Shown: positions 23,134 to 35,800 of the stretch, one piece after another | Position numbering within the stretch: position 1 is the stretch's first letter | Layout of the letters: every line of letters begins with the position of its first letter | Assembly (NCBI RefSeq): GCF_901000735.1 | Contig: NC_081547.1 | Location: forward strand, 13,428,091-13,492,090 | Origin: Corylus avellana | Taxonomy: Eukaryota; Streptophyta; Magnoliopsida; Fagales; Betulaceae | Direction of reading: 5' to 3' | Length of the DNA stretch: 64,000 nucleotides | Program-made: the position numbers and the translations under genes | Notes under the pieces: model-generated | Databases searched by the model: none | What the model saw: only the letters and a program-made list of their open reading frames with translations | Told to the model about the DNA's origin: nothing

Positions 23134-24527
23134 TGTTGTGCAAATTTATTTAACTTGCAAGTGTACGAATCGATAGTAGTTTAATGGATTGCAAGTGCGA
23201 GGTCGATCTCACAGAGAATTGTGTTATTGAAAGAGCAATTTAAGTCTAAACTAATTAAATCCTAACCTAGTTCCAAAAGGGTTTTGAATTTTGATTTTTG
23301 AAATTAAAAGACAAGCTTAAACTAATTAATATAAACTAAGAGATAAAAGACTAAGGTTTGGGAATTCACACTCACCGAATCATAACAACATACTTCCATG
23401 TTTGTCAATATTAATCTGAAGTTCTCAAAATTAAAATCTTAGATATGTTTTACTATGCTTCAATAGTTAATCAAAATCATCCCATGTATCCATTCATTGC
23501 ACAAATCACAAAAGGAATCAAATATCAATTAAATTATCAGATGTATCCGTAAATCACAAAAGATATCCAATCTTAATTGAAACACCAAATGTATCCGTAG
23601 AACAAATCACAAGAGATATCCAATTATATAGGCAAATAAAATCAAGCAATCAGTTATGTGAAATTATCTTAAATCATCAAGTGTATCCTTAAATCACAAA
23701 AAATATCCAAGAATCACTCCACACATTGAAAAGAAGTAAAACAATTAAAATATTAAACCCACTAAAATCAGATAAATAAAGACTTACATGAAAGTATTGA
23801 TGTTCTTCATCGGTGAGGCTTCATCCTCAACCTTAGTTGGGAATCAGCTCCACATAAAAATAAAACCTAAACTAAAGAAAAACTAAACTAAAAGAAAAGC
23901 TGTGGATTATATTTTGTCTCCAAAATTGTATCCCAAAACTAGTCTCTGGAATTCTATATCTTTTCTTGAATACAAAGAGGTCTATTTAGGGAGGTCCTAG
24001 AAGCCTAAGTAAACCTAGATAATTCGGATCTCCCAGTCAAAATAGAAGTCTGAAATCATAATAAGATTCGTCTAGATTTGTGTCCTTTTATTACGGGGCG
24101 ATTTTGGCATAGTAACCATACGAATTAGGAAAATCTTATTTCACAATTAACTGTAGTATTTTGAGTTGGCTTTCTAATGCCACTTGAATCACTTCAATCT
24201 GATATTTGAACAGAAAGTTACGGTCAAAATACTGATACATGTACAAAATATGAAATTTGAATTCAATCTGAACTTTAATCCAATCTGATCTTTAATCCGA
24301 TTTACCTTTTCTTAGATTTGGTTAAACTTAACCACATCATCTAGGTCTTCTCAAAGTATGCTTTCTTCCAAACTTTGCATTTTTCCCTTTAAAGCTGTAG
24401 TTTTTCTTCAATGACCTACAAAATACTAAAAACACAAAACTAACACAAAATATTAAATAACGATATAGCTAAAGGATTAACTAATGTAAATAAATGGCTC
24501 CAAATATGCAATATTTGGCACTTGTCA
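23134..24527 (-). repeat. Element B 3' LTR
   Basis: From TGTTGTGCAAATTTATTT to GGCACTTGTCA. Holds a four-unit array at about 23484-23720 in which (A/G)TGTATCC is followed by AATCACAAAA(G)ATATCC. A CpG island like those of other families is not seen in this LTR. Confidence 0.88.
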
Positions 24528-25576
24528 AACACCCCCAAACTTATATTTTGCTAGTGCCTTAGCAAAACAAAACGAAAATAAAATGAAAGCAAGAAACATA
24601 AATCCCCTTTCGTGGGAGAGATGATTGCATTTAGCATATGCAACAAGCCTTTTAAACCCCTAGGCATCCCTAGTGGACAAGTGAAGTCTCGTGAGGGCTT
24701 AACAGGAATGATACCCACAAACATTGTGCACTATGTTGTTAACAAGAAAGAATTTTCACATAAACCATGGTTCTTATTCATGAGCAAGCTTAAAAAGACA
24801 AACACCATCATCACAGTCTAAAGGAAATCCAGAATCAAATCACTCATAAATGGACAATTTAGACCTCATATGTTCTGAAATGTGTAAAGTGTAATTAGCA
24901 TACAATCATGAAGCTTTCAGCTTCAACTCAAGACAAGTTCCATAAAATTTGTAAGAATCTCTAATAGATGAAACAACCAAGGCAAGATATGCATTTTCTT
25001 TTTTTTTTTACAAACTCTGCAATGTCTAACTCCCTTAAGCTTTCTAGTTGACCCATGTAACAAGTGTTAGGCCAATGACTCCCAAGCCAGATGGCTTTAG
25101 GGCTCTAGATGTAAAACATCCCTAAGGGCTTATTAACTTAAGTCAAAAAGGCTACGAAGTCAGATTAGCCATATCATAACTCAACATTGAACTTCACACA
25201 TTTTAACGCGAACACTCAATGCTTAATGAGGTAAGAGGTCCGGTTACTCAGCGGAAAACTCAACATGATCTTTCTTTTCTTTTTTATTTATTTATTTTCT
25301 TTATATATATATATATATATATCTTTCAAGGAATGGTTATTCATCAATAGGTCATCCAACAAATCTCAAAGAGAACAAGCTTAAGCTCAAACATCATACC
25401 TCATAGAAAACATGCTAATGTGCTCATAAAAATTGATCTCAAAACAAATGAAATCTCATTTACCCAAAAATAAGTCAAAAAACTCAGACTCCTAATGACA
25501 CAATGATGTGTTCAACCCTTTAAGCGAGCTAATGAAATGCAAATCACAGTTACAGTTTAACTTAAACTTGACAACA
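24528..25576 (-). other. Element B 3' untranslated region
   Basis: No coding frame of note. The frame at 24612-24821 runs against the element's sense and is probably chance. A (TA)n run lies at about 25302-25322. Confidence 0.55.
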
Positions 25577-25581
25577 ACATA

Positions 25582-26098
25582 TGTAATACCCCGGTCCCAT
25601 ATTGGGAAGATAAGAAGAAGCCCACATAGAGTGGGTAGTTTATAAAGATAGTCATGGGTGCTAAGTCCCACATTGCCTAGTTACTAGGTGAAACTGGGCT
25701 TTATAATGAATTCTAGGGAAACTCCAAATTGACTAGTCCTTTTGGGGTAATAGCGCAGATGTGGCTAGCGCTTTTCCCTGGGTCGTTACAAGTGGTATCA
25801 GAGCCACCTACTAACGCCAGGCCATGTGGTATTAGAGCACTGTATGACGTAGCCCTGACGAGGACGTCAGGAATTTAAGAGGGGGAGTTTGTAACACCCC
25901 GGTCCCATATTGGGAAGATGAGAAGAAGCCCACATAGAGTGGGTAGTTTATAAATATAGTCATGGGTGCTAAGTCCCACATTGCCTAGTTACTAGGTGAA
26001 ACTGGGCTTTATAATGAATTCTAGGGAAACTCCAAATTGACTAGTCCTTTTGGGGTAATAGCGCAGATGTGGCTAGCGCTTTTCCCTGGGTCGTTACA
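25582..26098 (+). mobile_element. TRIM: complete miniature LTR retrotransposon
   Basis: Two 209-bp direct repeats, 25582-25790 and 25890-26098, begin TGTAA(T/C)ACCCCGG and end GGGTCGTTACA, and differ at three positions by my count. Between them are only 99 bp: an initiator-Met primer site TGGTATCAGAGCCAC (25793-25807) right after the first repeat and a polypurine tract AAGAGGGGGAGTT just before the second. ACATA on both sides (25577-25581 and 26099-26103) is a perfect 5-bp target duplication. This is the textbook structure of a terminal-repeat retrotransposon in miniature; it codes for nothing and must have been moved by another element's enzymes. The short minus frame at 26021-26233 is not real. 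Confidence 0.95.
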
Positions 26099-26526
26099 AC
26101 ATAGCACAATTTTTATTTTATTTTTCAAAATTTTATAACACAAAAAGACAAATAAAAATAAACAAATAAGAAGAAAAATAAACAGACAAAGTGTTTTTCC
26201 ATACCCCAAACTTGAATTACATATTGCCCTCAATGTGTAGTATAGAAATACATTACCGGAAGTAAGGAAACATCAAGGTGTGAAAAAGGGGCAGGGCATC
26301 CTCCAAACTCAAACACCAAAACACTTGTCATCAAAACTAACAGCAATATTTTCATAGAAACAAAACTTCAAAAGATTAATTGTTGTTAGAAACAAAAACA
26401 AAAATAAAAACAACATGCAATGAAAAAAGAAAGAAAGAATTTTGTGAAGTGAAGTGCAGAAAATAAACTGGAAGAGAAAACTTTACAGTGCTTTCCGCGA
26501 TCATGCGGATGTCTAACCAATCCCTT

Positions 26527-27618
26527 CTACCCCTTCTTCTTTAAAACTTCATACCCGTCTAGAAGGATGTGTCGCCATCTTATGTAGAATTGCTTGCTTT
26601 GAAGGATCTTCTTAGGGAAGTGGTTCTTAGATTTGTGTGCTTGTGTGCACAAGTTCTTGACTATCTTTACATAAGATCGCTCTTTGAGACATTCAGACGA
26701 TGAAGCTTTAGGCTCTTGATGTGTCTCAAGAGGGACAGTGATGCAAGCAGGAGCTTCAGTACTCACTTCCATGTCACTGGGCAGATTAGGATCCGTTGGG
26801 GGCTCACTAGTCTCATGGTGCTCAACTTGCTCAGGGTGCTCAACTTGCTCCTCTTTCTCTTCCTCCTCTTTGTTGTCCACAATTTTCTCACTCTTAAGTG
26901 TGATGGTGACTTGAGCATGCTCATGATAAGAATTTTCGGAATCATCCTCATCAATCATGTACTGCCTTTCAGCCATCAGCTGACTTTGAAGCTCTTCTTC
27001 CTCTATTCTATTGAAGTCAGCAACTAGATGACCGATCTATCCTTCTATCTTGGTCATGGCCTGCTTAAGTTCTTGTATGTCTCTTGTGTTAGCCATGTTG
27101 GAATTCCTCAGCTTCTGTACGGCTTGATTGGTGAAACCTTTTATTTCTTGAAGACAACTTTCTACTTTCTTTTCTCTTGATTTGAGAGTTTGCATGAGTG
27201 CTTTCATCATGTCTTCCAGTGATGACTACGATGTAGGTTGTGGCCCTTGAGTGGTGGATTGATAAACAGGAGGTTGAGTTTGATGATCGAACTGCATATA
27301 GTCTGAGTGGTGCACTTCATCAAATTGGTGAGCGTAATTTCCTATATCCTGGGCTGACCATGAGAAATTAGATTGGTTGCTCCAGTCCGGGTTATAATAA
27401 TTGGAATTTGAATCAAACCCTGCACTGGAGAAACTGGTGTTCGTTTTCTCATTTGGAAAATTAAAAGCTTGTCCCCATGATAAACAATCACTATAATGAT
27501 GATAAGGATTGGAGTAGTATAAACATGGCTCATGTGGGTAAAAATTTTGAGGGTAGTTGGTAGGAGCTGGTGTCCTATAACTAGGAGATGCATTAAAATT
27601 ATTAAAATGAAAATTCAT
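26527..27618 (-). pseudogene. Element B gag-like ORF with altered zinc knuckle
   Basis: Two minus-strand frames, 27618-27226 and 26976-26527, are in the same phase and are joined by readable sequence with only two in-frame stops (at about 27226 and 27044), so this was one ORF of about 364 codons. It starts MNFHFNNFNASPSYRTPAP; residues about 33-46 read CLYYSNPYHHYSDC, which fits the retroviral CX2CX4HX4C knuckle except that the second Cys is Tyr. Next come Asn/Tyr/Gln-rich sequence, a coiled-coil-like Lys/Glu/Leu stretch (ALMQTLKSREKKVESCLQEI) and an acidic Glu-rich linker ahead of a basic tail. No capsid signature like that of Athila gag was recognised. A nucleic-acid-binding packaging protein is plausible; a domesticated host gene is less likely given its place between LTRs. 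Confidence 0.6.
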
Positions 27619-27819
27619 GCTTCCCCCTCACTTTTGAGCATGCAAATATCCCACAAAAAACATTAACCAATTTTTTTTATATATATTTTTAAATAATAAA
27701 AAAAATGACTAACACAATTAAATAAATAAATAAATAAAAACTAAAACTAAAAAACTCACAAAAAGGACCAAAATAAATTTTTGGCTTAAATCTACGGAAC
27801 TACTACAGTTGCTGCCTTT

Positions 27820-28192
27820 GCTGTGAGTGCGCTCAATCACGCTGATGTGCGCTTGATCGTACTTTAGTGAAGATGTGGCAGTTAACGAGCGCAGGTGTGC
27901 TTGAGCTTGTTGTCTTGGCCCCGAGTGCGCTCGGTCGTAGTAGGGCTACGATCGATCGCACTAGCAGGGCTTTGCGGAAGGTGCTGCGGCAGAACTGTAA
28001 AACAAGTCAAAACAAAACAAAAAAAACAACAAGAAAAATCTTTTTTTTTATTTTTTTATTAGTAACACAAATACAACAAAACAAATTGCAGAAAAATTAA
28101 ATCCTAATTATAAATAGTAGAAGAATAAAACTAATTTAGAAATAAATTGGTTTCAAAAATTGAACAATTCCGCAGCAATGGCGTCAAATACT
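27820..28192 (-). other. Element B leader: CpG-rich island and primer-binding site
   Basis: The island at 27820-27970 has GAGTGCGCTC, GCGCTTGATCG and ACGATCGATCGCAC strings. A/T-rich sequence follows, then the primer site next to the 5' LTR (28165-28189). Confidence 0.65.
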
Positions 28193-29596
28193 TGTTGTGC
28201 AAATTTATTTAACTCACAAGTGTACGAATTGATTGTAGTTTAGTAGATTGCAAGTGCGGAGTCGATTCCATAGATAATTGTATTCTTAAAAAAGCAATTT
28301 AAATCTAACCTAATTAAATCCTAACCTAGTTCCAAAAGGGTTTTGTATTTTGATTTTTGAAATTAAAAGACAAGCTTAAACTAATTAAAATAAACTAAGA
28401 GATAAAAGACTAAGGTTTGGGAATTCACACTCACTGAATCATAACAACATACTTCCACGTTTATCAATATTAATCTGAAGTTCCACAATTAAAATCTTAG
28501 ATATGTTTTACTATGCTTCAACAGTTAATCAAAAGCATCTCATGTATCCATTCATTGCACAATCACAAAAGGAATCCAATATCAATTAAATCATCAGATG
28601 TATCCATAAATCATAAAACATATCCAATCTTAATTGAAACACCAAATGTATCCCTAGAACAAATCATAAGGGATATCTAATTATTTAGGCAAATAAAATC
28701 AATCAATCAATTATGTGAAATTATTTTAAATCATCAAGTGTATCCTTGAATCACAAAAGATATCTAAGAATCACTCCACACATTGAAAAGAAGTAAAACA
28801 ATTGAAATACTAAACCCAATAAAATCAGATAAATAAAGACTTACATGAAAGTATTGATGTTCTTCATCGGTGAGGCTTCATCCTCAACCTTAGTTGGGAA
28901 TTAGCTCCACATAAAAAGAAAACTTAAACTAAAGAAAAACTAAACTAAAAGAAAAGCTGTGGATTATATTGTGTCCAAAATTGTATCCCAAAACTAGTCT
29001 ATGAAATTCTATATCTTTTCTTGAATGCAAAGAGGTCAGTTTATAAGCTTAGGGAAGTCCTAGAAGCCCAAGTAAACCTAGATAATTCAGAGGTCTGTCT
29101 CGCATCAAAATAGAAGTCTGAAATCGGAATAGGATTCGTCCAGATTTGTGTCATTTTATTGTGAGGAAATTTTGGCATAGTAACGTTCCGAATTAGGAAA
29201 ATTCTATTTCACAATGAACTGTAGTATTTTGAGTTAGCTTTCCAATGCCATGTGAATCACTTCAATCTGATATTTGAGCGGAAAGTTATGGTCAAAATAC
29301 TGAGACATGTATAGAATCTGAAATTTGAATCCAATCTGAACTTTAATCCAATTTGATCTTTAATCTGATTTAACCTTTTCTTGAATTTGGTTAAACTTGA
29401 CCACATCATCTAGGTCTTCTCAAAGTATTTTTTCTTCCAAACTTTGCATTTTTCCCTTTAAAGCTGTAGTTTTTCTTCAATGACCTACAAAATACTAAAA
29501 ACACAAAACTAACACAAAACATTAAATAACGACACAGTTAAAGGATTAACAAATGTAAATAAAGGGCTCCAAATATACAATATTTGGCACTTATTA
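28193..29596 (-). repeat. Element B 5' LTR
   Basis: From TGTTGTGCAAATTTATTT to GGCACTTATTA. Nearly the same as the 3' LTR with scattered substitutions and small indels, including the four-unit TGTATCC array. Confidence 0.88.
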
Positions 29597-31058
29597 GCAA
29601 ACACATGGAACCTAGGGCATGGGTGTATACTCCTAGTTTTCCATATTGATTAACCCAAGAACCCGGTGTGGATTTTTTTTGTTACTCTTATTAAATCCAG
29701 GACGAGGTCATCCAAATTGATTTAATTAACTAATCCATACCACATGAATATGTTGATCAGACAAACACATATGAGAAATTCAAGAAAACAGGAATTAATC
29801 AAGTTAAATATCACAACATGATCATCACAAAGGCGCCAATCTAGACCTACTATGTAGTTTCGTTACACATGAGTTTGATGCTATACATCTTCATAAAATA
29901 AAATAGAAAGGAAAAGAATAAACCCCGAAACTTGAAGTTGAAGAGCTTCTATTCTTCTCCTTGGAAATTGTATCTCTATTCTAAAGGTTTAAGGATCTAC
30001 TTATAGGCCTTAGGAACACTCTAGAAACCCTAAAAATCATAGGGTTTGAGCCATAGTTCGCACAAGGCTTCAAAACCCTAAAAGAAAACACTTTCCAGAA
30101 TAGGGTTGCGGCTAACTTGCTCCTCATGCACGGGTGTGCTCTATCGCATCCCGTGTGCGCTCGATTGCAAGACTACGATCGATCTCTGGTGTTGGGCTCT
30201 CGACCACAGGTGTGATCGAGGCTACTGCTTGTGCGCAAGAGTGCACGCCTTCCACTCGTCTAGTCCTTTTTCTTGTAGTGTGATTGATCGCAAGTCCCCT
30301 GCAATCGATCGCATTACCAGAGCCTCCAGCTTTTCCCAAATTTGCACTTTAAACCCAATACTTCATAATTGCTTCCTTTTCTTTCAAAAGCCTACAAGCA
30401 CATAGAAAACACATAAAAGAACTAAAATGGCAAAAACTAACAAAACTAAGGAATTAACGAATATAAGTTAAGGGCTAAAATATGAATATTTTGGCACTTA
30501 ACAATCTCTACGAGTATGGTACTAAGCCTTATCTAAAAAAAAAGGGTTGCTGGACTCTAAAATACACGAGAGTGAGGCTTAAAGGCAGATGCCTAGTTTC
30601 CTGGCCATACGTACGGGCTCGAGGGCATACGTCCGGTCAGTGAGTTAGGCAATCCGGCAAAAAGTTCCAAACTGTGATTTAAGGTTTCTATAAAATCTAT
30701 AGGCTACTATAACTCCATCTAGGCTACTAAATAAACACATGCATCATAAAGAAAACACATCAACATGCAATACGAGGAATCAAAAAGCTTGTAAAACTCT
30801 TTTGAAAACATTTCTAGATTTGTAAGGAAAGGAGTAAAAGCTTGAAATAACGTCTTTTGAAAACTCATAATATCAGGAAAAGAAATAAGAACAACATTGA
30901 GAGTATAAAAGCAGGCAAGGGTTTGCCTCAGGAGGTGACAAGAACACCAAGCTTTCTTTCTTCTATCTCTCAAATTGAAAACTCAGTCACTCACACATAG
31001 GTTTCTTAGAGAGTCTGGGGCGTAAGAATGGGTTCAAGGGGTGGTAACGGTTGGTACT

Positions 31059-32224
31059 TGAAGAGTGCCAAATATTGCATATTTGGGCCCCTTAATTTAC
31101 ATTTGTTAAGCCTTTAGTTTTGTTATTTTCTGATGTTTCTATTAGTTTTGGTGTCTTAGCGTTTTGTAGGTTGTTAAGAGAAAACTAGGGCTTTAAGGTG
31201 AAAATTGCAAGAAAGGAGGAAACAAGGGAAATTCTAGAAGTGAGATTGAGTGCATAGTACCACGCTCGAGCCCAGCTAGGCCTGCTCGAGCTCACCCCTG
31301 CATTTACCCAAGCAAACAGCACCCATGCAATGCGCTGCGCCGCAGAAGCCTTCAAAAATTCCCGAGTACGCTTGAGTGCACCTAGTGTGCGATCGAGCGT
31401 ACTCAGGCTGACTCGACAGCGCCAAAGCCCTAGGTTTTTAGTATTTATAGCATTCTTTTCTTTTGTAAAATACGTTGGAGGCACTGTTCAGAGAATATTT
31501 TTGACTTTTTGTCATTCTTGAGCTCTAAGTACGTTTCTTTTTGTAAGTTTATTCAATTTTATGTTTTCAATTGAATTTATCATGTTGTTTTTAGTCATGA
31601 GAGGCTAAAACCTTCAACTAAGGTTGATGATGAACCCTCGCCATTGAGTGGCAATTTCATTCTCGTTGTTTTATTCATACAATTCTGATTTTTAATAAAG
31701 TGTTGTTTCATTCCAATTCAATTACTTGATTAATTTCTTTTAATTGAATGTTTGATTATTATTTATAAAAATATTGGATATTCGATGTGTTTCATCCGAC
31801 AGATACATCGAATCATTCGATTGAAGTCAGATATCCATTGTGATTTCAATTGGGTATTCTTTGTGATTTGTTAAATGTTTGGATTCATCGGATGTTTTAA
31901 TATGCGTTTTTATGGAACATAGAACAATGCATAGGGCTTATGTGTTTGTCAGTAGTATAAGTATAACACGAGAATGGATTGCTGTGATTTGGTTAGGTGA
32001 ATTCTGAAAACCTTAGTTATTTTATTCATTTCATTTACAATTATTTTTCATTTAGGTTACCTTTTTGCAAAATCCCACAAAATTTTGGAACTAGGTTAAA
32101 ATATTATTGATTTAGATAGAAATTAACTTTCACGACGCAATTCCTTGTGGATTCGACCTCGCACTTGCATAAACTATATTGCAAACGACTCGTGCACTTG
32201 CGAGTACTTTTAAAATTCACAACA
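31059..32224 (+). repeat. Element C 5' LTR
   Basis: TGAAGAGTGCCAAATATTGC to TTCACAACA, 1166 bp. A CpG island (31240-31425) with CTCGAGCCC, GCTCGAGCTC and GTGCGATCGAGCGTAC strings precedes the TATA box TATTTATAG (31442-31450). The transcribed part carries ATATTCGATGTG/ATATCCATTGTG repeats. Confidence 0.9.
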
Positions 32225-32230
32225 AATTTT

Positions 32231-32248
32231 TGGCGCTGTTGCCAGGGA
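32231..32248 (+). other. Primer-binding site of element C
   Basis: TGGCGCTGTTGCCAGGGA, close to the TGGCGCCGTTGCCGGGGA site (Asp tRNA type) used by Athila/Tat elements, six bases after the 5' LTR. Confidence 0.85.
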
Positions 32249-32830
32249 ATTATTTTTGTTTGTGAAAATTAATTTTTGTCTCAATTGATTTTATTTTTCT
32301 ACTAGTTTATAGTTAGATTTTTGTTTTATTTTCTTTTTGCAATTTTATTTTTATTTTATTTGTTTCTGTTTTATTATCTAAGAAAAAAAAGAAGAGAAAA
32401 GGTTGTTTTCGGTTTCTTTTTTTTTTGCAGTCTCAGACAAACGTACCAGGTGTAGTACGCTCAAGCCCACCTCAGCACGTTTGAGCGCACTTGAGCACAA
32501 GGCAGCAAGGCGACCCACACCTGCACTCGCCCATTCCACACCTACACTTAAGCGCACTACACTCGCATGCTTGAGCGCACCAACGCAGCAACAGCTCCTC
32601 TGACGGAAAATTGTACGCCTGCACTGGATCCCGCTCCACCTGCGCTTGAGCGCATCTTCGCAAACAACATCAGCAGACCAGCAGGATCTAAGTAAAAACT
32701 TTTTTGCCAAAACTTTTTGGTCCATTTAGTGAGTTTTTTGTTTTTCTGTTTTTGCATTTATTTTCTATTTTGCTTTTCTTATTTTTGTGATTGTTTTACT
32801 TTTGTTAGTTAGTTTATTTTAGTACTTTTT
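32249..32830 (+). other. Element C leader with CpG-rich island
   Basis: T-rich leader followed by a CpG island at about 32455-32660 with CACGTTTGAGCGCAC, CTTGAGCGCA and similar words. The minus-strand and plus-strand short frames over it reflect its composition, not genes. Confidence 0.6.
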
Positions 32831-35800
32831 GTGTGGTGTATGCTTGGTCAAAAATCTTTGAACTTAGAATTGATCTCGTTAGATCCCGAAATAGAAAGAA
32901 CAGCTAGGAGAAATCTTAGAACACCTCTCGAGTTAGAGACTGCTGAGATGGGAGATAACATACATCAGAATGCGGAGCAACCGAGAGCTGAAAATGTGGA
33001 CTATACTAGATCTCTTAGGTATTTGTTTGCACCCATTTCGACAAACTCTCCTTTGTGCATAGTATTGCCTCCAACCAATGCTCCGCATTTTGATCTAAAA
33101 CCTCATGTCATCCAAGTTTACCTTCATTCCATGGTCTAGAGTTTGAAAATCCATATATTCATGTGAAGAAATTCCATGACATATGTGCCACATTCAAATT
33201 CCTGAACTTTTCTGAAGAGTCTATTAATCTGAGGCTTTTCCCTTTCTCTCTTCATGATAAAGCTAAGGCATGGTTGGATTCTAACATGCCCGGATCCTTC
33301 ACATCGTGGGAAATACTATTGAACAAGTTTTACAATAAATTTTTCTCGATATCCAGAGTCAATGAGTGCCGAAAGGAAAATAGTTCTTTCACTAAGGAAG
33401 AGGATGAGAAATTTTCTGAGAGTTGGGAGCGGTTCAAGGAGTTACTGGTAAAATGCCCTCCACATGGATATGAGAGATGGAGGCTTATTCAGTTCTTCTA
33501 CCAAGGATTGACTCAATCCAACTGTAGTATGATCGAGTCTATGAATTGGGGGGGCATTATTGAGTTTAATGGGAGATGAAGCATACAAATCTTTGGATAA
33601 GTTGTCCGACAACTCGCAGCAGTGGGATTTTTCAAGTTGTCGAGCCAAGTCAGTCCGTTCTCCCAAGAAAGGAGGCATCTATGAAGTAAAGGAAGACATG
33701 GAGTTGAGGATGAAGACAGATGCTCTCACAGTGAGCCAGCCCATAAATGCAGCCAATGCATTTAATGTTGATAGCTGTTGATGTGGTGATTTTGTTTGCA
33801 AAAATATATCAATCATAAAAATAACCACTTGCAATAAGACGAATCCCGTAGGATAGGGCTATATTGAGGGTGTCGAACCTCAAGGACTGCTGGGGTTTTG
33901 TTATCAAGTTTTTGAGAATTCAAATTAACTTAATTAAAGATGATTGATTTTGGTTGCAAAATTAAAGTGCATGAAATTAAAAGAGAATTAAATATAAAAG
34001 AGAGTGTATGGTATTGACTTCACCTCTATCCGCACAACAATGGCTAATTATAATCAATCCAAGAAATTCATTCTATGCATGTTATAAATAAACAAGAAAC
34101 TACCTTATTAAAAAATAAACATAATCTATCTTTGGTTGGCACGGATCGTCCACCTAACCACCGAGATGCGGTACGATCCGTCTTCCCTAGGTGTAAATTA
34201 TCTCATTCTTTAACAGGATACATACAATCAATGAATAAGTGTAACCCATCTTCGGTTGGCACAGACTGTCTACCTAAATTACACTAAACTAGGGAGTAGT
34301 ACAATCCATCTTCCCTAAGCATGGCTTATCAAATCCTATTGATCATATATCAATTAAACCCATTGTATAACCATCATCCCAATAATAACAGAAAACAAGA
34401 ATGATTTGAGCTCAATAAAAGTAAAAGACTTTATAAGACGAGAAGAATTTCACAAATATTGATTTTGGAATTTGAGAACAATTGCATTTAATAATTAAGA
34501 ACATAATCAAAAGGTAGCGATTCTTATTGTTATACAATCAACATACATAAACTGAAAATCTAGAAATTGAATACAATCAAACCATTGTGCTTGGATAGGG
34601 TTACATCAACACCCCACAAAGGGGTCTAGCCGCTCATCGTGGTGCTGAGATGCCCTCCAGCCATTGATTATCTCCTCATCAACTTGTCAAGCCTTCAAGA
34701 AGATTTTTGAATCTAAAACTAAGCACACCTTTCTCTTGAAGTTTAAGGCCTATTTATAGGGAGCAAACAAGTCCTAGAAGCCCAAGGAAACCCAGAAAAA
34801 TCATAATTCACTCTCCTAGTCAAATTAAGAAGCAATCCTAGTACAAATCGGAATAGGATTCGTCTAGATTTGCGTTCTTTTATTGCGGGATGATTTTGGC
34901 ATAGCAAACGTCAGAAATAGGAAAATCCTATTTCACAATGACTCCAATTAGAGAAATTCCAATTTAATCATTTCCTTTATTTGATTAAACTTAACTACAT
35001 CATATAGATTCTCTATTATGATTGGTTAAGCTTAATTATATCTTCTAGGTCTTCTCAAAGTGTGCTTTTAAGCCCAAAATCATTGGAATTCATTGCATCC
35101 TTATTTAAAACCTGAAAACAATAAAACAATACAAAATCAAACAAATAACAATGCTAAGGAATTAACATATACGAGTTAAGGGGCTTGAATGTGCAACATT
35201 CAATGCTTCTCAGCTATTCCATTTGTGCTAGTCCTTTCCACTTAGCATAGAATTGTCCATCTTTATCGGCTTTTGCCAAGTGTCCTATGGAACAGGTGAA
35301 TGCTTTCAATGATTATCGGAAGCAATCAAGTGGACCATACTCAGAGACTTATGATCCAGGGTGGTGGAACCATCCCAATTTCTCATGGAAGCAGAACCAA
35401 CCAATGAATCAGGGAGGAGCCCCTCATCATGCTCAGAATCAATACCTTCTAGGATTTCTTCCATTGCAATAGAATCGAGGTTGCTTAACTCATCCAGAGC
35501 AACCTCCTGCATCTTCGTCACAGTCATCGCTAGAAGATACAATGAAGGCATTCATACAATCAAACAGCCAGACTATTAAGAGCTCAAGAACTCTACTATG
35601 GCCAATAGCCAAGCCATAAATGAAGTGAAGAATGCCACCATGGTTAACACCTAAGCAATTGCTAAGATGGAGAGTCAGATTGGACAGATAGCCAATCACT
35701 TGGGTGAAAGAGAGAAAGGAAAGTTCCCAAGTCAGCCCATGCCCAACCCTAAGGGACAATTTGCGGTTGGAAATTCTTCAAGTCTTGCTCACGGGCAAAA

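Larger units (their letters stand above)
23134..29596 (-). mobile_element. Element B: non-autonomous Athila-related LTR element with gag-like ORF only
   Basis: LTRs 23134-24527 and 28193-29596 (1394 and 1404 bp) are close copies. Primer-binding site about 28165-28189 (minus TGACGCCATTGCTGCGGA, an Asp-type variant) and polypurine tract AAGTTTGGGGGTGTT (plus 24526-24540). The internal 3.7 kb has a gag-like ORF (26527-27618) but no protease, RT, RNase H or integrase. Its 3' region has the same AGGGCAATATGTAATTCAAG-like block next to the pol-less end as Athila elements, so it probably depends on an autonomous Athila. It is about 5.9 kb without the TRIM. Confidence 0.82.
12516..30503 (-). mobile_element. 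Element A: Athila-type Ty3/gypsy, minus strand
   Basis: A full-length but decayed Athila element. 3' LTR 12516-13856; 3' region and env-position ORF 13857-16336; integrase, RNase H, RT, protease and gag from 17170 up to 22330; leader with Asp-type primer site 22340-22692; 5' LTR 22693-23133 plus 29602-30503. Flanks ATCTT (12511-12515) and ATCTC (30504-30508) are a 5-bp duplication with one mismatch. Without nested element B it is about 11.5 kb, normal for Athila. It landed in solo LTR F. Confidence 0.88.
22693..30503 (-). repeat. Element A 5' LTR, split by element B
   Basis: Two pieces, 22693-23133 and 29602-30503, together about 1.34 kb, match the 3' LTR across its whole length. The break is at ACAAA (23129-23133) and GCAAA (29597-29601), the one-mismatch target duplication of element B. 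Three of the four hairpin cores lie left of the break (22985, 23033 and 23078 areas) and the fourth at about 29616. CpG island at 30115-30325. Confidence 0.88.
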
